The notes beneath the pieces were generated by a model. The model saw only the letters and a list, made by a program, of their open reading frames with translations. It was not told the DNA's origin and ran no database searches. A stretch of 64,000 nt of DNA from Geodermatophilus sp. DSM 45219 (GTDB taxonomy: Bacteria > Actinomycetota > Actinomycetes > Mycobacteriales > Geodermatophilaceae), in NCBI RefSeq assembly GCF_900104025.1, contig NZ_FNIQ01000005.1, positions 491,316 through 555,315 of the forward strand. Reading direction: 5' to 3'. Positions within the stretch are counted from its first letter, which is position 1. Every line of letters starts with the position of its first letter. The translations under genes and the position numbers were made by a program. Below, one piece after another: positions 15,360 to 26,390 of the stretch.

Positions 15360-16906
15360 CAGCCGACGAATCTAGCCGCCTGCTCGGCGAGATCGAGCAC
15401 CGCCCCGGGCAGGACCCCGAGGACCACGGTCGCGGTGACGGTCACGGCGAGCACCAGCGTCGTCGGCAGGCCGGGGACGCCGACCGTCGGCCCGTCCGCC
15501 GCCGGCTCGGAGAAGTACATGAGCACGATGACCCGCAGGTAGAAGAACGCCGCCACGGCACTGGCGAGCAGCGCCACGACCACCAGCGGCCAGGCGCCGT
15601 CGTCGATCGCCGCCCGGAAGACGGCGAACTTGCCGGTGAAGCCGCTGGTGAGCGGGATCCCGGCCAGCGCCAGCAGGAACAGCGCCATCGCCGCCGCGGT
15701 CAGCGGCGAGCGGCGGCCCAGCCCCGCCCACTTCGACAGGTGGGTGGCCTCGCCGTCGCCGTCGCGCACCAGCGTGAGCACCGCGAAGACGCCGATCGTG
15801 GCCAGGCCGTAGGCCAGCAGGTAGAACATCGTGGCGCCCAGGCCCGAGCCGGTGCCGTCGGGGCCGCTGCCGTAGCCCAGGACGCCGGTGAGCAGGAAGC
15901 CCGCGTGGGCGATCGAGGAGTAGGCGAGCATCCGCTTGAGGTCGGTCTGGGTGAGCCCGAGGACCGCGCCGACGACCATCGAGACGATCGCGATGCCGTA
16001 GAGCAGCGGCCGCCAGGTCCACTCGGAGGTGCCGAAGGCGACGTAGAGCAGCCGCAGGATGGCCCCGAACGCGGCGACCTTGGTGCAGGCGGCCATGAAG
16101 GCGGTGACCGGCGTCGGGGCGCCCTGGTAGACGTCCGGCGTCCAGGCGTGGAAGGGCGCCACGCTGGCCTTGAACATCAGCCCGACGATGAGCAGGGCCA
16201 GGCCCAGCACGAGCAGCAGGCCACCGCCGGTCTCCGCGGCGGCCGCCTCCCGGATGACCGACAACCGGATGCTGCCGGTGGCGCCGTAGACCAGTGCCAG
16301 GCCGTAGAGGAAGAACGCCGAGGCGAACGCGCCCAGCAGGAAGTACTTGACCGCCGCCTCCTGCGACAGCAGCCGGCGACGGCGGGCCATCCCGCTGATC
16401 AGGTACAGCGGCAGGCTGAGCACCTCGAGCGCGACGAACATGACCAGCAGGTCGTTGGCCGCGACGAACAGCATCATGCCGCCGATGGCGAAGGTGGTCA
16501 GCGGGTAGACCTCGGTCTGCACCCGCGGGACGGTCAGCAGCTCGCGGTCGCGCGGGCTGCCCGCGGGCACGGCCGCGGCGGCGACGAACGCCGAGCGGGC
16601 CGGGTCCAGCGAGCGCTCGGCGAACAGCAGCAGCGACAGCGCGCCCAGGCCGGCGATGGTGGCCTGCAGGAACACCGCCGGGCCGTCGACGGCGAGCGCC
16701 TCGCCGGCGGTGATCTGGCGCTCGCCGGCCAGCAGCAGGCTGGTGACCAGCCCGCCGAGGGTGCCGGCGAGGGCGACGGCGACCTGGACCGCGTGCCGGT
16801 TCTCGCGCGGGCCGAAGGCCTCGACGAGGACGCCGACGCACGCGGCGCCGAAGACGCACAGCAGCGGCGCGAGAGCTGCCAGGGAGAGGGTCGGGGCCTC
16901 GATCAT
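15359..16906 (-). CDS. nuoN: NADH-quinone oxidoreductase subunit N
   Basis: A 515-residue antiporter-like membrane subunit with about 14 helices. AFHAWTPDVYQGAPTPVTAFMA is the conserved helix 7-8 region with its proton-channel residues, and LPLYLISGMARR precedes it. It is part of the proton-pumping arm of complex I. ATG 16906 overlaps the nuoM stop by ATGA. The next gene starts inside its own stop. Confidence 0.96.
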   Translation of the reverse strand: MIEAPTLSLAALAPLLCVFGAACVGVLVEAFGPRENRHAVQVAVALAGTLGGLVTSLLLAGERQITAGEALAVDGPAVFLQATIAGLGALSLLLFAERSLDPARSAFVAAAAVPAGSPRDRELLTVPRVQTEVYPLTTFAIGGMMLFVAANDLLVMFVALEVLSLPLYLISGMARRRRLLSQEAAVKYFLLGAFASAFFLYGLALVYGATGSIRLSVIREAAAAETGGGLLLVLGLALLIVGLMFKASVAPFHAWTPDVYQGAPTPVTAFMAACTKVAAFGAILRLLYVAFGTSEWTWRPLLYGIAIVSMVVGAVLGLTQTDLKRMLAYSSIAHAGFLLTGVLGYGSGPDGTGSGLGATMFYLLAYGLATIGVFAVLTLVRDGDGEATHLSKWAGLGRRSPLTAAAMALFLLALAGIPLTSGFTGKFAVFRAAIDDGAWPLVVVALLASAVAAFFYLRVIVLMYFSEPAADGPTVGVPGLPTTLVLAVTVTATVVLGVLPGAVLDLAEQAARFVG

Positions 16907-18543
16907 CAGTCCGTCCCCCCACCGGGAGCCTCGGGCTCGACGCCGGCCGGGTCGGCCCCGACGTCGCTCATCGTGGCCGCGACCGCCGGCTCGACGAGCT
17001 CGATCAGCGGCTGCGGGTAGACCCCGAGCGCGATGATGAGCGCGACCATCGGTGCGGCGACGGCCAGCTCCCGCGGGGAGAGGTCGGCGACCCGCAGCCG
17101 GGCCGGCGCGGCGGCCGGGGCGTCGAGCGTGGCGGTGGCCGCGGTGGCCCCTCCCCCACCGCCGGGGGCCGGCGCGGGCGTCTCCGCCGGCGTCTCCAGC
17201 AGCACGCCGCGCGGGGGTCCGTGCATGGTGCGTTGGTAGACCAGCAGCACGTAGAGGGCGGCCAGCACGATGCCGACGGTGGCCAGCACCGTGAACACCG
17301 GCCGGGTCGGGAACGAGCCGATCAGCACCAGGAACTCGCTGACGAAGCTGTTGGTGCCGGGCAGCGCGAGCGAGGCGAGCCCCGCGACGAGGAAGACCCC
17401 GGCCAGCAGCGGCGCCTGGCGGGCCACACCCCCGTAGTCGCCGATCTGCCGGGAGCCACCGCGGGCGATGAGCATGCCGACGACCAGGAACAGCAGCCCG
17501 GTCGCGATGCCGTGGTTGACCATGTAGAGCACCGCGCCGGTGGTGGCCTCGGTCGTGAAGGCGAAGATGCCCAGCGCGATGAAGCCGAAGTGCGCGATCG
17601 AGGTGTAGGACACCAGCCGCTTCATGTCGCTCTGCCCCATCGCCAGCAGCGCGGCGTACAGGACGCCGGCGACGGCCAGCACCAGCACGTACGGCGCCAG
17701 GTCGCGGGAGGCGTCGGGGAACAGCGGCAGGCAGTAGCGCAGGAAGCCGAACGTGCCGACCTTGTCCAGCACGCCGACCAGCAGGACCGCGCCGCCGATC
17801 GGCGCCTCGGCCCCGGAGTCGGGCAGCCAGGTGTGGAACGGCACCAGCGGCGCCTTGATGGCGAAGGCGACGAAGAAGCCGAGGAACAGCAGCTTCTGCA
17901 CGCCGGGGTCGATCTCGATCCCGCGCAGCGCGTCGAAGGCGAAGGTCCCCTCCCCCAGCTCGTTCGCGCTCACGACGTACAGCCCGATGACGGCGGCCAG
18001 CATGACCAGCCCGCCGACCAGGCTGTAGAGGAAGAACTTGACCGCCGCGTACTGCCGTCGCGGCCCGCCGAAGCTGCCGATCAGGAAGTACATCGGAACG
18101 AGCATCGCCTCGAAGAAGACGTAGAACAGGAAGACGTCGGTCGCGGCGAAGACGCCCACCATGAACGACTCGAGCAGCAGCAGCCAGGCGAAGTAGGCCT
18201 TCATCGACCGCTGCCCGGTGGGCTCGTCGCGCCACGAGGCCAGCACCACGACCGGCACGAGCACGCCGATGAGCAGCAGCATCACCAGCGCGATGCCGTC
18301 GACGCCCAGGGCGAAGTCGACGCCGAAGTCGGGGATCCAGGGCACCGACGTCGTCAGCTGGAACCGCTCGCCGCCGGTGTCGAAGGCGACGGTCGCCAGC
18401 ACGGCGAGCAGCAGCACCACGAGGCTCACGCCGAGGGCGGCCTGCTTCGCCGTCCCGTCGCGTCCCTTCGGCAGGGCGGCGACGCCGGCCGCGCCGACCG
18501 CCGGGACGGCGATCATCGCGAGCAGCCAGGGGAAGTCACTCAC
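16906..18543 (-). CDS. nuoM: NADH-quinone oxidoreductase subunit M
   Basis: A 545-residue antiporter-like subunit. The conserved FHTWLPDSGAEAP, MKRLVSYTSIAHFGF and FYVFFEAMLVPMYFL segments are present. It has a C-terminal Ala/Pro/Gly-rich insertion (residues about 455-490) before the last helix that is not part of the core family. It translocates protons in complex I. It is separated by 31 nt from nuoL and overlaps nuoN by 1 nt of start and stop (ATGA). Confidence 0.96.
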   Translation of the reverse strand: MSDFPWLLAMIAVPAVGAAGVAALPKGRDGTAKQAALGVSLVVLLLAVLATVAFDTGGERFQLTTSVPWIPDFGVDFALGVDGIALVMLLLIGVLVPVVVLASWRDEPTGQRSMKAYFAWLLLLESFMVGVFAATDVFLFYVFFEAMLVPMYFLIGSFGGPRRQYAAVKFFLYSLVGGLVMLAAVIGLYVVSANELGEGTFAFDALRGIEIDPGVQKLLFLGFFVAFAIKAPLVPFHTWLPDSGAEAPIGGAVLLVGVLDKVGTFGFLRYCLPLFPDASRDLAPYVLVLAVAGVLYAALLAMGQSDMKRLVSYTSIAHFGFIALGIFAFTTEATTGAVLYMVNHGIATGLLFLVVGMLIARGGSRQIGDYGGVARQAPLLAGVFLVAGLASLALPGTNSFVSEFLVLIGSFPTRPVFTVLATVGIVLAALYVLLVYQRTMHGPPRGVLLETPAETPAPAPGGGGGATAATATLDAPAAAPARLRVADLSPRELAVAAPMVALIIALGVYPQPLIELVEPAVAATMSDVGADPAGVEPEAPGGGTD

Positions 18544-18574
18544 GACGTCGCCTCTCGGTCCGTGGAGAACTCGT

Positions 18575-20470
18575 TCATCCGGTCGTCACCGCCACGAGCG
18601 CGCCCGCGACGACCAGCGCGCCGCCGAGCATCGACAGCGCGTAGGAGCGGACGAAGCCGGTCTGGGTGCGGCCCAGCCGGGACGACGAGCCGCCCAGCGT
18701 CGCGGCCAGCCCGTTCACCGCGCCGTCCACCCCGCGGTTGTCGACCCACACCAGCGCGCGGGTCAGCCACTGCCCGGGCCGCATGAACAGCGACTCGTTG
18801 ACCGCGTCGGCGTACAGCGCGCGGCGGGCGGCCCGGGTCACCGGCGACACCCGCACCGGCGCGGTCACCGGGACCTCGCGGCGCCCGACGAACAGCCAGG
18901 CGGTGAGCACCCCGACCGCCATGACGACGGTGACCAGCACGCTGACCACGATCGGCGCGACCACGTGCTCGGCCGCCTCCGGCTCGCCGAACACCGGCGC
19001 CAGCCACCCCTCCAGCGGGAAGGCGACGACCAGCAGGAAGCCGGCGAGCACCGACCCGACGGCCAGCAGCACCATCGGCGCGGTCATCACCGCGGGCGAC
19101 TCGTGCGGGTGGACGCCGGGTTCCCAGCGCGGCCGGCCGAAGAAGGTCATGAGCATCAGCCGGGTCATGTAGAACGCGGTGAGCCCCGCGGCCAGGATCG
19201 CCAGCCCGCCGAGCAGGTAGCCCCAGCCGTCGCCGCGGTCGAACGCGGCCTCGATGATCGCGTCCTTCGTGTAGAAGCCGGACAGGAACGGGAAGCCGAT
19301 CAGCGCCAGGTAACCCAGCCCGAACGTCACGAAGGTGACCTTCATGTGCGGCGCCAGCCCGCCGAAGCGGCGCATGTCCACCTCGTCGCCCATGGCGTGC
19401 ATGACCGACCCGGCGCCGAGGAACAGCCCGGCCTTGAAGAAGCCGTGGGTGAGCAGGTGGGCGAGGCCCGCGACGTAGCCGATCGGGCCCAGCCCGACGG
19501 CGAGGAACATGTAGCCGATCTGGCTGACCGTGGAGTAGGCCAGCACCTTCTTGATGTCGTCCTGGGCGCAGCCGGCGATCGCGCCGATCATCAGCGTGAT
19601 CGCGCCGACGGCGAGGACGACGGCCCGCGCGGTCGGCGTCGCGTCGTAGATCGGCGCACACCGGGCGATCAGGTAGACCCCGGCGGTGACCATGGTCGCG
19701 GCGTGGATGAGCGCCGACACCGGGGTCGGGCCCTCCATCGCGTCGGGCAGCCACGCCTGCAGCGGGAACTGGCCGGACTTGCCGCAGGCGCCGAGCAGCA
19801 GCAGCAGGCCCATCGCGGTCACCGTGCCGCCGGCCAGCAGGCCGACCGAGCCGAAGACGCCCTCGTAGGACACGGTGCCCAGCTGGGCGAACATCAGGAA
19901 GATCGCCAGCGCCAGTCCGACGTCGCCGACCCGGTTCATGATGAACGCCTTCTTCGCCGCGGTCGCCGCCGACGGGCGCTCGTGCCAGAAGGCGATGAGC
20001 AGGTAGGACGCCAGGCCCACGCCCTCCCAGCCGACGTAGAGGGCCACGAAGTTGTCGCCGAGGACCAGCAGCAGCATCGCCGCGACGAACAGGTTCAGGT
20101 AGGCGAAGAACCGGCGGCGGCGCGGGTCGTGCGCCATGTAGCCGATCGAGTAGACGTGGATGAGCGCGCCCACGCCGGTGATCAGCAGGACGAACAGCGC
20201 CGACAGCGGGTCGAACAGCAGCCCGGCCTGCACGTCCAGCGAGCCGGTCGCGACGAAGGTGAACAGCTCGACGTCCACCCGCCGGCCGCCGAGCTGGAGG
20301 GTGCACAGCAGGCCGAGCACGAAGGCCGTCACGACGGTGCCGGTGCCGAGCAGGTGACCCCACCGGTCGGTGCGCCGTCCGCCGAGCAGCAGGACGGCGG
20401 CCCCGGCCAGCGGCAGGGCGATGAGCAGCCAGGACGCGGCGATCAGCCCGTCGGCCGGAACGGTCTCCAT
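18575..20470 (-). CDS. nuoL: NADH-quinone oxidoreductase subunit L
   Basis: A 631-residue largest antiporter-like subunit. Recognisable segments include [53 protein letters not shown] and [19 protein letters not shown]. The C-terminus carries the lateral amphipathic helix and anchoring helix usual for NuoL. It pumps protons at the distal end of the membrane arm. ATG 20470 lies 17 nt after the nuoK stop. Confidence 0.96.
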   Translation of the reverse strand: METVPADGLIAASWLLIALPLAGAAVLLLGGRRTDRWGHLLGTGTVVTAFVLGLLCTLQLGGRRVDVELFTFVATGSLDVQAGLLFDPLSALFVLLITGVGALIHVYSIGYMAHDPRRRRFFAYLNLFVAAMLLLVLGDNFVALYVGWEGVGLASYLLIAFWHERPSAATAAKKAFIMNRVGDVGLALAIFLMFAQLGTVSYEGVFGSVGLLAGGTVTAMGLLLLLGACGKSGQFPLQAWLPDAMEGPTPVSALIHAATMVTAGVYLIARCAPIYDATPTARAVVLAVGAITLMIGAIAGCAQDDIKKVLAYSTVSQIGYMFLAVGLGPIGYVAGLAHLLTHGFFKAGLFLGAGSVMHAMGDEVDMRRFGGLAPHMKVTFVTFGLGYLALIGFPFLSGFYTKDAIIEAAFDRGDGWGYLLGGLAILAAGLTAFYMTRLMLMTFFGRPRWEPGVHPHESPAVMTAPMVLLAVGSVLAGFLLVVAFPLEGWLAPVFGEPEAAEHVVAPIVVSVLVTVVMAVGVLTAWLFVGRREVPVTAPVRVSPVTRAARRALYADAVNESLFMRPGQWLTRALVWVDNRGVDGAVNGLAATLGGSSSRLGRTQTGFVRSYALSMLGGALVVAGALVAVTTG

Positions 20471-20487
20471 CTACCGGTTCCCCGTCC

Positions 20488-20787
20488 TCAGTACTTGAGC
20501 AGGTTGGCGTCGTCGACCGACGCCGACCGGCGCGTCCGGTAGATCGACATGATGATCGCGAGGCCGATGACGACCTCGGCGGCGGCGACGACCATGACGA
20601 AGAACGCCATGACCTGGCCGTCGAGGGTGCCGCTGGCCCGGGCGAAGGTGACCAGGGTCAGGTTCACCGAGTTGAGCATCAGCTCGACGCACATGAACAC
20701 GACGATCGCGTTGCGCCGGACCAGCACGCCGACCGCGCCGATGGTGAACAGGATCGCGGCGAGCACCAGGTAGTGCGTCAGACTCAC
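20488..20787 (-). CDS. nuoK: NADH-quinone oxidoreductase subunit K
   Basis: A 99-residue, three-helix subunit with the conserved [13 protein letters not shown] helix that carries the membrane glutamate used in proton transfer. GTG 20787 is preceded by GAGGAGGGG, a ribosome site provided by the intergenic repeat at 20792-20867. The length is normal for the family. Confidence 0.96.
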   Translation of the reverse strand: MSLTHYLVLAAILFTIGAVGVLVRRNAIVVFMCVELMLNSVNLTLVTFARASGTLDGQVMAFFVMVVAAAEVVIGLAIIMSIYRTRRSASVDDANLLKY

Positions 20788-20791
20788 GACC

Positions 20792-20867
20792 CCTCCTCGC
20801 TGGCGCTCGTCGTGATCGTGAGCCGGACTGCTCTGCTCATGGGTTCGCTCGCACGCTCGCTCACCTG
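20792..20867 (-). repeat. Junction repeat between nuoJ and nuoK
   Basis: Read on the minus strand it starts GTGAGCGAGCG, and its TGA is the nuoJ stop codon. It ends GAGCGCCAGCGAGGAGG, whose GAGGAGG is the nuoK Shine-Dalgarno. The left end is a variant of the GTGACCGAGCTCGCGAGG seen in other copies. The middle is not conserved. Confidence 0.75.
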
Positions 20868-21682
20868 TCTCGTCCCCCCGGGATGTCGCTGGGCGCGGGG
20901 TCCAGGGTGCCGAGCGCGGCGTCGGGCGTGCCGAGCTGCTCGCGGCCGGTGGGCCGCGGCATCTGCTCGACCTCCCGGGGCTCGATCCCGGTGGCGAAGC
21001 TGTCCTCTGCCAGCCGGCCGTCGGGGAGCAGGGCGGGCGTGGCGACGGAGTTGCCGCGGGCGTGGACCCCCGGTCCGGGCAGCGTCTGCGGCCGGTCGGT
21101 GAGGAACCGGGCCCGCGACAGCTCCTTCTGGGTGGGCCGCGTGCCCGGCTCGCGCTCGATGTGGGCGAGCACCATGGCGCCGACCGCGGCGGTGATCAGC
21201 AGGGCGCTGGTCACCTCGAAGGCCAGCAGGTAGCGGGTGAACAGCAGCGCGGCGATCGCCTCGATGTTGCTGGTCTCCGCGCCCTGCACGGCCGCGAGAC
21301 CGGCGACCGGCAGGCCCTGGGTGGCCCGGGCGACGCCGGCGCCGACCAGCCCGGCGAAGCCGAGGCCCAGCACGATCGCCGCGACCCGCTGCCCGCGCAG
21401 GGTCTCCACCACCGAGTCCGACGAGTCGCGGCCGACCAGCATCAGCACGAACAGGAACAGGATCATGATGGCGCCGGTGTAGACGATGATCTGCACCGCG
21501 CCGAGGAACGGCGCCTCCTGGACGACGTAGAAGACGCCCAGCGCGAGCATCGTGTTGACCAGCCACAGCGCCGAGTGGACGGCGTTGCGCGAGAGCACCA
21601 TGCCCAGCGCCCCGGCCAGCGCGACCGGGCCCAGGATCCAGAAGACGACGGCCTCGCCGGTGCCGATGACGACGTCGTTCAC
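20861..21682 (-). CDS. nuoJ: NADH-quinone oxidoreductase subunit J
   Basis: A 273-residue protein. The five-helix NuoJ core occupies about residues 10-185, with [34 protein letters not shown] containing the pi-bulge helix 3. A hydrophilic C-terminal tail of about 85 residues, Pro/Asp/Arg-rich, extends past the core and is longer than in E. coli. GTG 21682 overlaps the nuoI stop by GTGA. Confidence 0.95.
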   Translation of the reverse strand: MNDVVIGTGEAVVFWILGPVALAGALGMVLSRNAVHSALWLVNTMLALGVFYVVQEAPFLGAVQIIVYTGAIMILFLFVLMLVGRDSSDSVVETLRGQRVAAIVLGLGFAGLVGAGVARATQGLPVAGLAAVQGAETSNIEAIAALLFTRYLLAFEVTSALLITAAVGAMVLAHIEREPGTRPTQKELSRARFLTDRPQTLPGPGVHARGNSVATPALLPDGRLAEDSFATGIEPREVEQMPRPTGREQLGTPDAALGTLDPAPSDIPGGRDR

Positions 21683-22341
21683 GGCATCTCCACCGCGACC
21701 GGCTCGGCGGGCGACGCGGGGTCCGGCGTCCGGACGTAGTAGTCCTTCTCGTCGTCACCCAGCCGCATGGCGTGCGGCGGGGCCTCCATGCCCGGCAGCA
21801 GCGGGGCCATCAGCTGTTCCTTGGTGTAGATCAGGTCCTGCCGGTTGTCGTCGGCCAGCTCGAAGTCGTTGCTCATGGTCAGCGAGCGGGTCGGGCAGGC
21901 CTCGATGCACAGGCCGCAGAAGATGCAGCGCAGGTAGTTGATCTGGTAGATGCGGCCGTACCGCTCACCCGGCGAGTACCGCTCGTCCTCGGTGTTGTCC
22001 CCGCCCTCGACGTAGATCGCGTCGGCCGGGCAGGCCCAGGCGCACAGCTCGCAACCGACGCACTTCTCCAGGCCGTCGGGGTGCCGGTTGAGCACGTGCC
22101 GCCCGTGGTAGCGCGGCTTGGTCACCTTCGGGACCTCGGGGTACTCCTCGGTGGTCACCTTGCGGAAGATCTGCGCGAAGGTGACCCCGAAGCCCTGCCC
22201 GGGTGCGGGCAGCCAGCTGGTCTTCTTGGCGGGGGCGCCGCCGTCCCGGCGCGCGAGCTCGCGCTTCGTCTGCGCCACCACGTCGTGACCGGGGTCGTGT
22301 GGATCCGGCGAACGGCGGTCCACGTCCTGGTGCTCAGTCAT
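21679..22341 (-). CDS. nuoI: NADH-quinone oxidoreductase subunit I (two 4Fe-4S clusters)
   Basis: A 220-residue ferredoxin-like subunit with two CxxCxxCxxxCP motifs: [12 protein letters not shown] and [12 protein letters not shown], ligands for clusters N6a and N6b. It passes electrons from NuoG to NuoB. ATG 22341 (MTEHQDV) overlaps the end of nuoH by 8 nt. An in-frame extension to 22395 lies within nuoH and is not used. It has an N-terminal hydrophilic extension of about 40 residues. Confidence 0.96.
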   Translation of the reverse strand: MTEHQDVDRRSPDPHDPGHDVVAQTKRELARRDGGAPAKKTSWLPAPGQGFGVTFAQIFRKVTTEEYPEVPKVTKPRYHGRHVLNRHPDGLEKCVGCELCAWACPADAIYVEGGDNTEDERYSPGERYGRIYQINYLRCIFCGLCIEACPTRSLTMSNDFELADDNRQDLIYTKEQLMAPLLPGMEAPPHAMRLGDDEKDYYVRTPDPASPAEPVAVEMP

Positions 22342-23842
22342 CGACGTCCTCCTCGATCGTGGTGGTGCTGCGCCGACCGGTGCCGACCACGGCACCGTCG
22401 GGCGCGACCGCGTCGCGGCGGCGCAGCCGCGGTGACGGGGGGACGGCGAGGTCCATCGGCGGGATGGGGAAGCCGCCCTCGGCGCGGCTGGGACCGGTGG
22501 GCCGGGCCGACCGCCGGCGCGGGCCGGCCGGCGGCAGCACCTCCGGCTCGGCGTCGGTCGGGTGGATCGACCCCGCGGCCGCCTTGGTGGCGGCGATCCG
22601 GGTGGCCCGGTTGCTGGCCCGGCTGGCGACCAGGAGCACCGCGATGACCAGCAGCGCGATCGGCACGCCGACGAACAGCGCCACCTGGCCGGTGGACAGG
22701 TCGGCCTCGCGGGCGACGGTGCGCATGGTGGCGACGGCGAGGATCCAGACCAGCGCGGTCGGGACCAGCACCTTCCAGCCGAAGCGCATGAACTGGTCGT
22801 AGCGCAGCCGGGGCAGCGTGCCGCGCAGCCAGATGAAGACGAACAGCGCGGCGACGACCTTGAGGAAGAACCACAGCAGCGGCCACCAGCCGGAGTTGGC
22901 GCCGGCCCAGATCGAGATCGGCCACGGCGCCCGCCAGCCGCCGAGGAACAGCGTCGCGGCCAGGGCGGAGACGGTGACCATGTTGATGTACTCGGCCAGG
23001 AAGAACAGCGCGAACTTCAGCGACGAGTACTCGGTGTGGAAGCCGCCGACCAGCTCGCTCTCGGCCTCGGGCAGGTCGAACGGCGCGCGGTTGGTCTCGC
23101 CCACGACCGCGATGACGTAGATGACGAAGGACACCGGCAGCAGGACGGCGAACCAGCCCGGGCCGTCGAAGGTGAGGCCGAAGAAGGACACCGGGTTCCC
23201 GTCGGCCTGCGCGGCGACGATCTCCGAGGTCGACATCGAGCCGGCGTAGAGGAACACCGCGACGATCGACAGGCCCATCGCGATCTCGTAGCTGACCATC
23301 TGCGCGGCGCTGCGCAGGCCGCCGAGCAGCGGGTACGTCGAGCCCGACGCCCAGCCGGCGAGCACGATGCCGTAGATGCCCATCGCCGAGCAGGCCAGGA
23401 CGATCAGCACCCCGATGGGGGCGTCGGTGAGCTGCAGCGGGGTCTGCTGGCCGAAGATGCTGACCACCGGCCCGAGCGGGATCACCGAGAAGGCCAGGAA
23501 CGCCGGGACGGCGGCCAGGACCGGGGCCAGGAAGTAGACCGGCTTGTCCGCGAGCGCCGGCATGATGTCTTCCTTGAACGCCAGCTTGAGCCCGTCGGCG
23601 AGGCTCTGCAGGTAGCCGCGCGGCCCGACCCGGTTGGGGCCGATCCGCTGCTGCATCCGGGCGACGACCTTGCGCTCGAAGACGATCGCGAACAGCGTCA
23701 GCAGCACCAGGACGACGAAGACGCCGACGACCTTGATGAGGACGATCCACCAGACGTCGGTGCCGAAGTCCTCGAGGGTGGGCTGGTTCTCGGCCGCCAG
23801 GACCACCACTGCGTCCACGGGCGACCCCGCGAGCTCGGTCAC
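22334..23842 (-). CDS. nuoH: NADH-quinone oxidoreductase subunit H
   Basis: A 502-residue subunit with eight or nine helices forming part of the quinone chamber. Conserved segments include [19 protein letters not shown], the acidic loop [20 protein letters not shown], and [15 protein letters not shown]. The C-terminal 70-80 residues (Pro/Arg-rich after [10 protein letters not shown]) are a cytoplasmic extension absent from E. coli. GTG 23842 has an AGGAGGTG site inside the nuoG end. The first eight residues (VTELAGSP) are encoded by half of the junction repeat, which also provides the nuoG stop. Confidence 0.95.
   Translation of the reverse strand: MTELAGSPVDAVVVLAAENQPTLEDFGTDVWWIVLIKVVGVFVVLVLLTLFAIVFERKVVARMQQRIGPNRVGPRGYLQSLADGLKLAFKEDIMPALADKPVYFLAPVLAAVPAFLAFSVIPLGPVVSIFGQQTPLQLTDAPIGVLIVLACSAMGIYGIVLAGWASGSTYPLLGGLRSAAQMVSYEIAMGLSIVAVFLYAGSMSTSEIVAAQADGNPVSFFGLTFDGPGWFAVLLPVSFVIYVIAVVGETNRAPFDLPEAESELVGGFHTEYSSLKFALFFLAEYINMVTVSALAATLFLGGWRAPWPISIWAGANSGWWPLLWFFLKVVAALFVFIWLRGTLPRLRYDQFMRFGWKVLVPTALVWILAVATMRTVAREADLSTGQVALFVGVPIALLVIAVLLVASRASNRATRIAATKAAAGSIHPTDAEPEVLPPAGPRRRSARPTGPSRAEGGFPIPPMDLAVPPSPRLRRRDAVAPDGAVVGTGRRSTTTIEEDVDD
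23823..23842 (-). repeat. Half junction repeat at the nuoG/nuoH overlap
   Basis: Minus-strand GTGACCGAGCTCGCGGGGTC, the left end of the junction-repeat family. Its first five bases give both the nuoH GTG start and the nuoG TGA stop, and the rest is translated as the nuoH N-terminus. The Shine-Dalgarno end of the repeat is missing; the ribosome site here is encoded by nuoG. Confidence 0.7.
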
Positions 23843-26313
23843 TCGGCACCTCCTGCGATGAGCCGGACCACGCCGCCGGGCGGCGTGCCCAGCCGGGCGC
23901 GCAGCTCGCTGCCCGGTGAGCGCATCGGCAGCCAGACCACCTGGTCGGGCATCTCGGTCACCAGCACCGGCAGGCTGACCTCGCCCATCGCGCCGCAGAC
24001 GGTCACCCGGTCACCGTCGGCCAGGCCGAGCCGGCGGGCGGCGTCCTTGCCGAGGCGGGCGACCGGCGGGCGGGCGGTGCCGGCGAGTTCCGGCTCGTCG
24101 CGCTGCAGCGTCCCGACGTCCAGCAGCTGCCGCCACGAGGCCAGCACCGCCTCGTCCTCGGCGAGCTCCGGGTCGTTCGGCGGGACGACGTCCAGCCCGG
24201 TGACCCGGGGGCGCTCGGCGACCACGCCCAGGGCGGCCAGCTCGGCGCGGGCCACCTCGGGCGCGGGCAGCCGCAGGTCGACGTCCATCTCGTCGGCCAG
24301 GCCCTGCAGGACGCGGCCGTCGGGCAGCTGGCCGGTGCCGTGCAGCGTCGCGTCGAACGGCCGCAGCCGCCCCTCCCAGTCCAGGTAGCCGCCCGCCTTC
24401 TCCGCGGCCGCGGCCACCGGCAGGACGACGTCGGCGTGCTCGGTCACCGCGCTCGGCAGCATCTCCAGGCTGACCACGAAGGCGGCCCGGGTCAGCGCCG
24501 CCTCGGCCAACCCCGGGTCGGGCAGGTCGGCCGGGTCGACGCCGCCGACCAGCAGGCCGGCGAGCTCGCCGTGCGCCGCGGCGGCGAGGATCCCGCTGGT
24601 GTCGCGGCCGGGCGCGGCCGGCAGCTCCGCCAGCCCCCAGGCGGCGGCGACCTGGGCGCGGGCGCCGGCGTCGGTGACCGGGCGGCCGCCGGGCAGCAGC
24701 GCCGGCAGCGCGCCGGCCTCGACCGCGCCGCGCTCCCCCGCCCGCCGCGGCACCCAGGCGACGCGGGCCCCGGTCGCGCGGGCCAGCGCCACCAGGGCGG
24801 AGAAGGCACCCGGCGACTCGGCCAGCCGCTCACCGGCCAGCACCACCGCGCCGGGCTGCCGCAGCGCCTCGACCGCGGGACCGCCCCAGGTGCCCTCGGC
24901 CAGCGCCGCGAGCGAGCGGGCCTCGGCGCCGGGGCGGGTGGCCAGCACGGTGGCCTGCAGCTTCTCGGCGGCGCGGGTGACGAACGGGGCGAGGTCGAAG
25001 ACCTGCAGCTTCCGGGTGCGCACCGCCCGGCGCAGCCGCAGGAAGACGATCGGCGACTCCTCCTCCGGCTCCAGCCCGGCGAGCAGCACCGTCGGCGCGG
25101 CGGCGAGGTCGTCGTAGGTGACGGATGCCCCCGCCGTGCCGCCGGCCGGTCCGGTGCCGGCCACGTGCGCGGTGAGGAACGCCAGCTCCTCCATCGAGTG
25201 CGCCCGGGCGCGGGCGTCGACGTCGTTGGTGCCGAGCGCGACGCGGGCGAACTTGGCGTAGGCGTAGGCGTCCTCGATCGTCAGCCGGCCACCCGGCAGC
25301 ACCCCGACCCCGCCGGCGTCCCGCGCGGCGCGCAGCCCCTCGGCCGCCGCCGCCCACGCCTCGGGCCAGGACGCCGGCTCCAGCACGCCGTCCCGGCGGA
25401 CCAGCGGTGTGGTGAGCCGCTCGTTGGCGGTGGCGTAGCGGAAGGCCCACCGGCCCTTGTCGCAGTTCCACTCCTCGTTGACCGCCGGGTCCTCACGGGC
25501 CAGCCGGCGGGTGACCTTGCCGCGGCGGTAGTCGGTGCGCTGGGCGCAGCCGGAGGCGCAGTGCTCGCACACGCTGTCCTCGCTGCGCAGGTCAAACGGC
25601 CGCGCCCGGAACCGGTACTGGGCGCTGGTCAGCGCGCCGACCGGGCAGATCTGGGTGGTGTTGCCGGAGAAGTAGGACTCGAACGGCTCGTCCTCGTAGA
25701 TCGCCACCTGCTCCAGCGCGCCCCGCTCGAACAGCTCGATGAACGGGTCACCGGCGACCTGCTGGGAGAACCGGGTGCAGCGGGCGCACAGCACGCACCG
25801 CTCGCGGTCGAGCAGCACCTCGGTGCTGATCGGCAGCGGCTTGGGGTAGGTGCGCTTGACGTCGACGAAGCGGCTCTCGGTGCGGCCGTTGCTCATCGCC
25901 TGGTTCTGCAGCGGGCACTCGCCACCCTTGTCGCACGTGGGGCAGTCCAGCGGGTGGTTGATCAGCAGCAGCTCCATCGTGCCCTGCTGGGCCTTGTCGG
26001 CGACCGCGCTGGTGAGCTGGGTGTGGACCTCCATGCCCTCGGTGACCGGCATGGTGCAGGAGGCGACCGGCTTGCGCTGCCCCGCCACCTCGACCAGGCA
26101 CTGCCGGCACGCGCCGACCGGCTCCAGCAGCGGGTGGTCGCAGAAGCGCGGGATGAACACGCCGACCTGCTCCGCCGCGCGGATGATCAGCGTCCCCTTG
26201 GGCACGGCGACCTCGAAGCCGTCGATCGTGCAGTGCACGGCGTCCGGCGGGGTGTGCGGGCCGGGCGTGCCGGGGGGCACCGCCGGCGCGGGCTGGGGAT
26301 TGGTCAGCGTCAC
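23839..26313 (-). CDS. nuoG: NADH-quinone oxidoreductase subunit G
   Basis: An 824-residue Fe-S subunit. The N-terminal 2Fe-2S domain has [20 protein letters not shown], the His-Cys region has [13 protein letters not shown], and [10 protein letters not shown] with CPVGALT form N4/N5. An extra CEHCASGC with a distant Cys in NEEWNC marks cluster N7, which some lineages have lost. The C-terminal part is a molybdopterin-oxidoreductase-like fold without cofactor and ends with a formate-dehydrogenase-type barrel. GTG 26313 has GAGGAGG from the intergenic repeat. Confidence 0.95.
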   Translation of the reverse strand: MTLTNPQPAPAVPPGTPGPHTPPDAVHCTIDGFEVAVPKGTLIIRAAEQVGVFIPRFCDHPLLEPVGACRQCLVEVAGQRKPVASCTMPVTEGMEVHTQLTSAVADKAQQGTMELLLINHPLDCPTCDKGGECPLQNQAMSNGRTESRFVDVKRTYPKPLPISTEVLLDRERCVLCARCTRFSQQVAGDPFIELFERGALEQVAIYEDEPFESYFSGNTTQICPVGALTSAQYRFRARPFDLRSEDSVCEHCASGCAQRTDYRRGKVTRRLAREDPAVNEEWNCDKGRWAFRYATANERLTTPLVRRDGVLEPASWPEAWAAAAEGLRAARDAGGVGVLPGGRLTIEDAYAYAKFARVALGTNDVDARARAHSMEELAFLTAHVAGTGPAGGTAGASVTYDDLAAAPTVLLAGLEPEEESPIVFLRLRRAVRTRKLQVFDLAPFVTRAAEKLQATVLATRPGAEARSLAALAEGTWGGPAVEALRQPGAVVLAGERLAESPGAFSALVALARATGARVAWVPRRAGERGAVEAGALPALLPGGRPVTDAGARAQVAAAWGLAELPAAPGRDTSGILAAAAHGELAGLLVGGVDPADLPDPGLAEAALTRAAFVVSLEMLPSAVTEHADVVLPVAAAAEKAGGYLDWEGRLRPFDATLHGTGQLPDGRVLQGLADEMDVDLRLPAPEVARAELAALGVVAERPRVTGLDVVPPNDPELAEDEAVLASWRQLLDVGTLQRDEPELAGTARPPVARLGKDAARRLGLADGDRVTVCGAMGEVSLPVLVTEMPDQVVWLPMRSPGSELRARLGTPPGGVVRLIAGGAE

Positions 26314-26317
26314 TGGT

Positions 26318-26390
26318 CCTCCTCGCTGGCGCTCGTCGGGCCAGTGCCGGGGCGTGCTGTGTCTCTGCGCGACCTCGCGAGCTCGGTCAC
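26318..26390 (-). repeat. Junction repeat between nuoF and nuoG
   Basis: The cleanest copy of the family. On the minus strand GTGACCGAGCTCGCGAGG begins at the nuoF stop (TGA at 26389-26387). After about 35 variable bases GAGCGCCAGCGAGGAGG ends just before nuoG GTG. The element exactly fills the 73-bp gap between the two genes. Confidence 0.85.

Noticed and set aside
17221..20542. Very long plus-strand frames opposite nuoM and nuoL
   Set aside because: They lie antisense to recognised complex I genes and lack any domain; GC-rich DNA rarely has stop codons in these frames.
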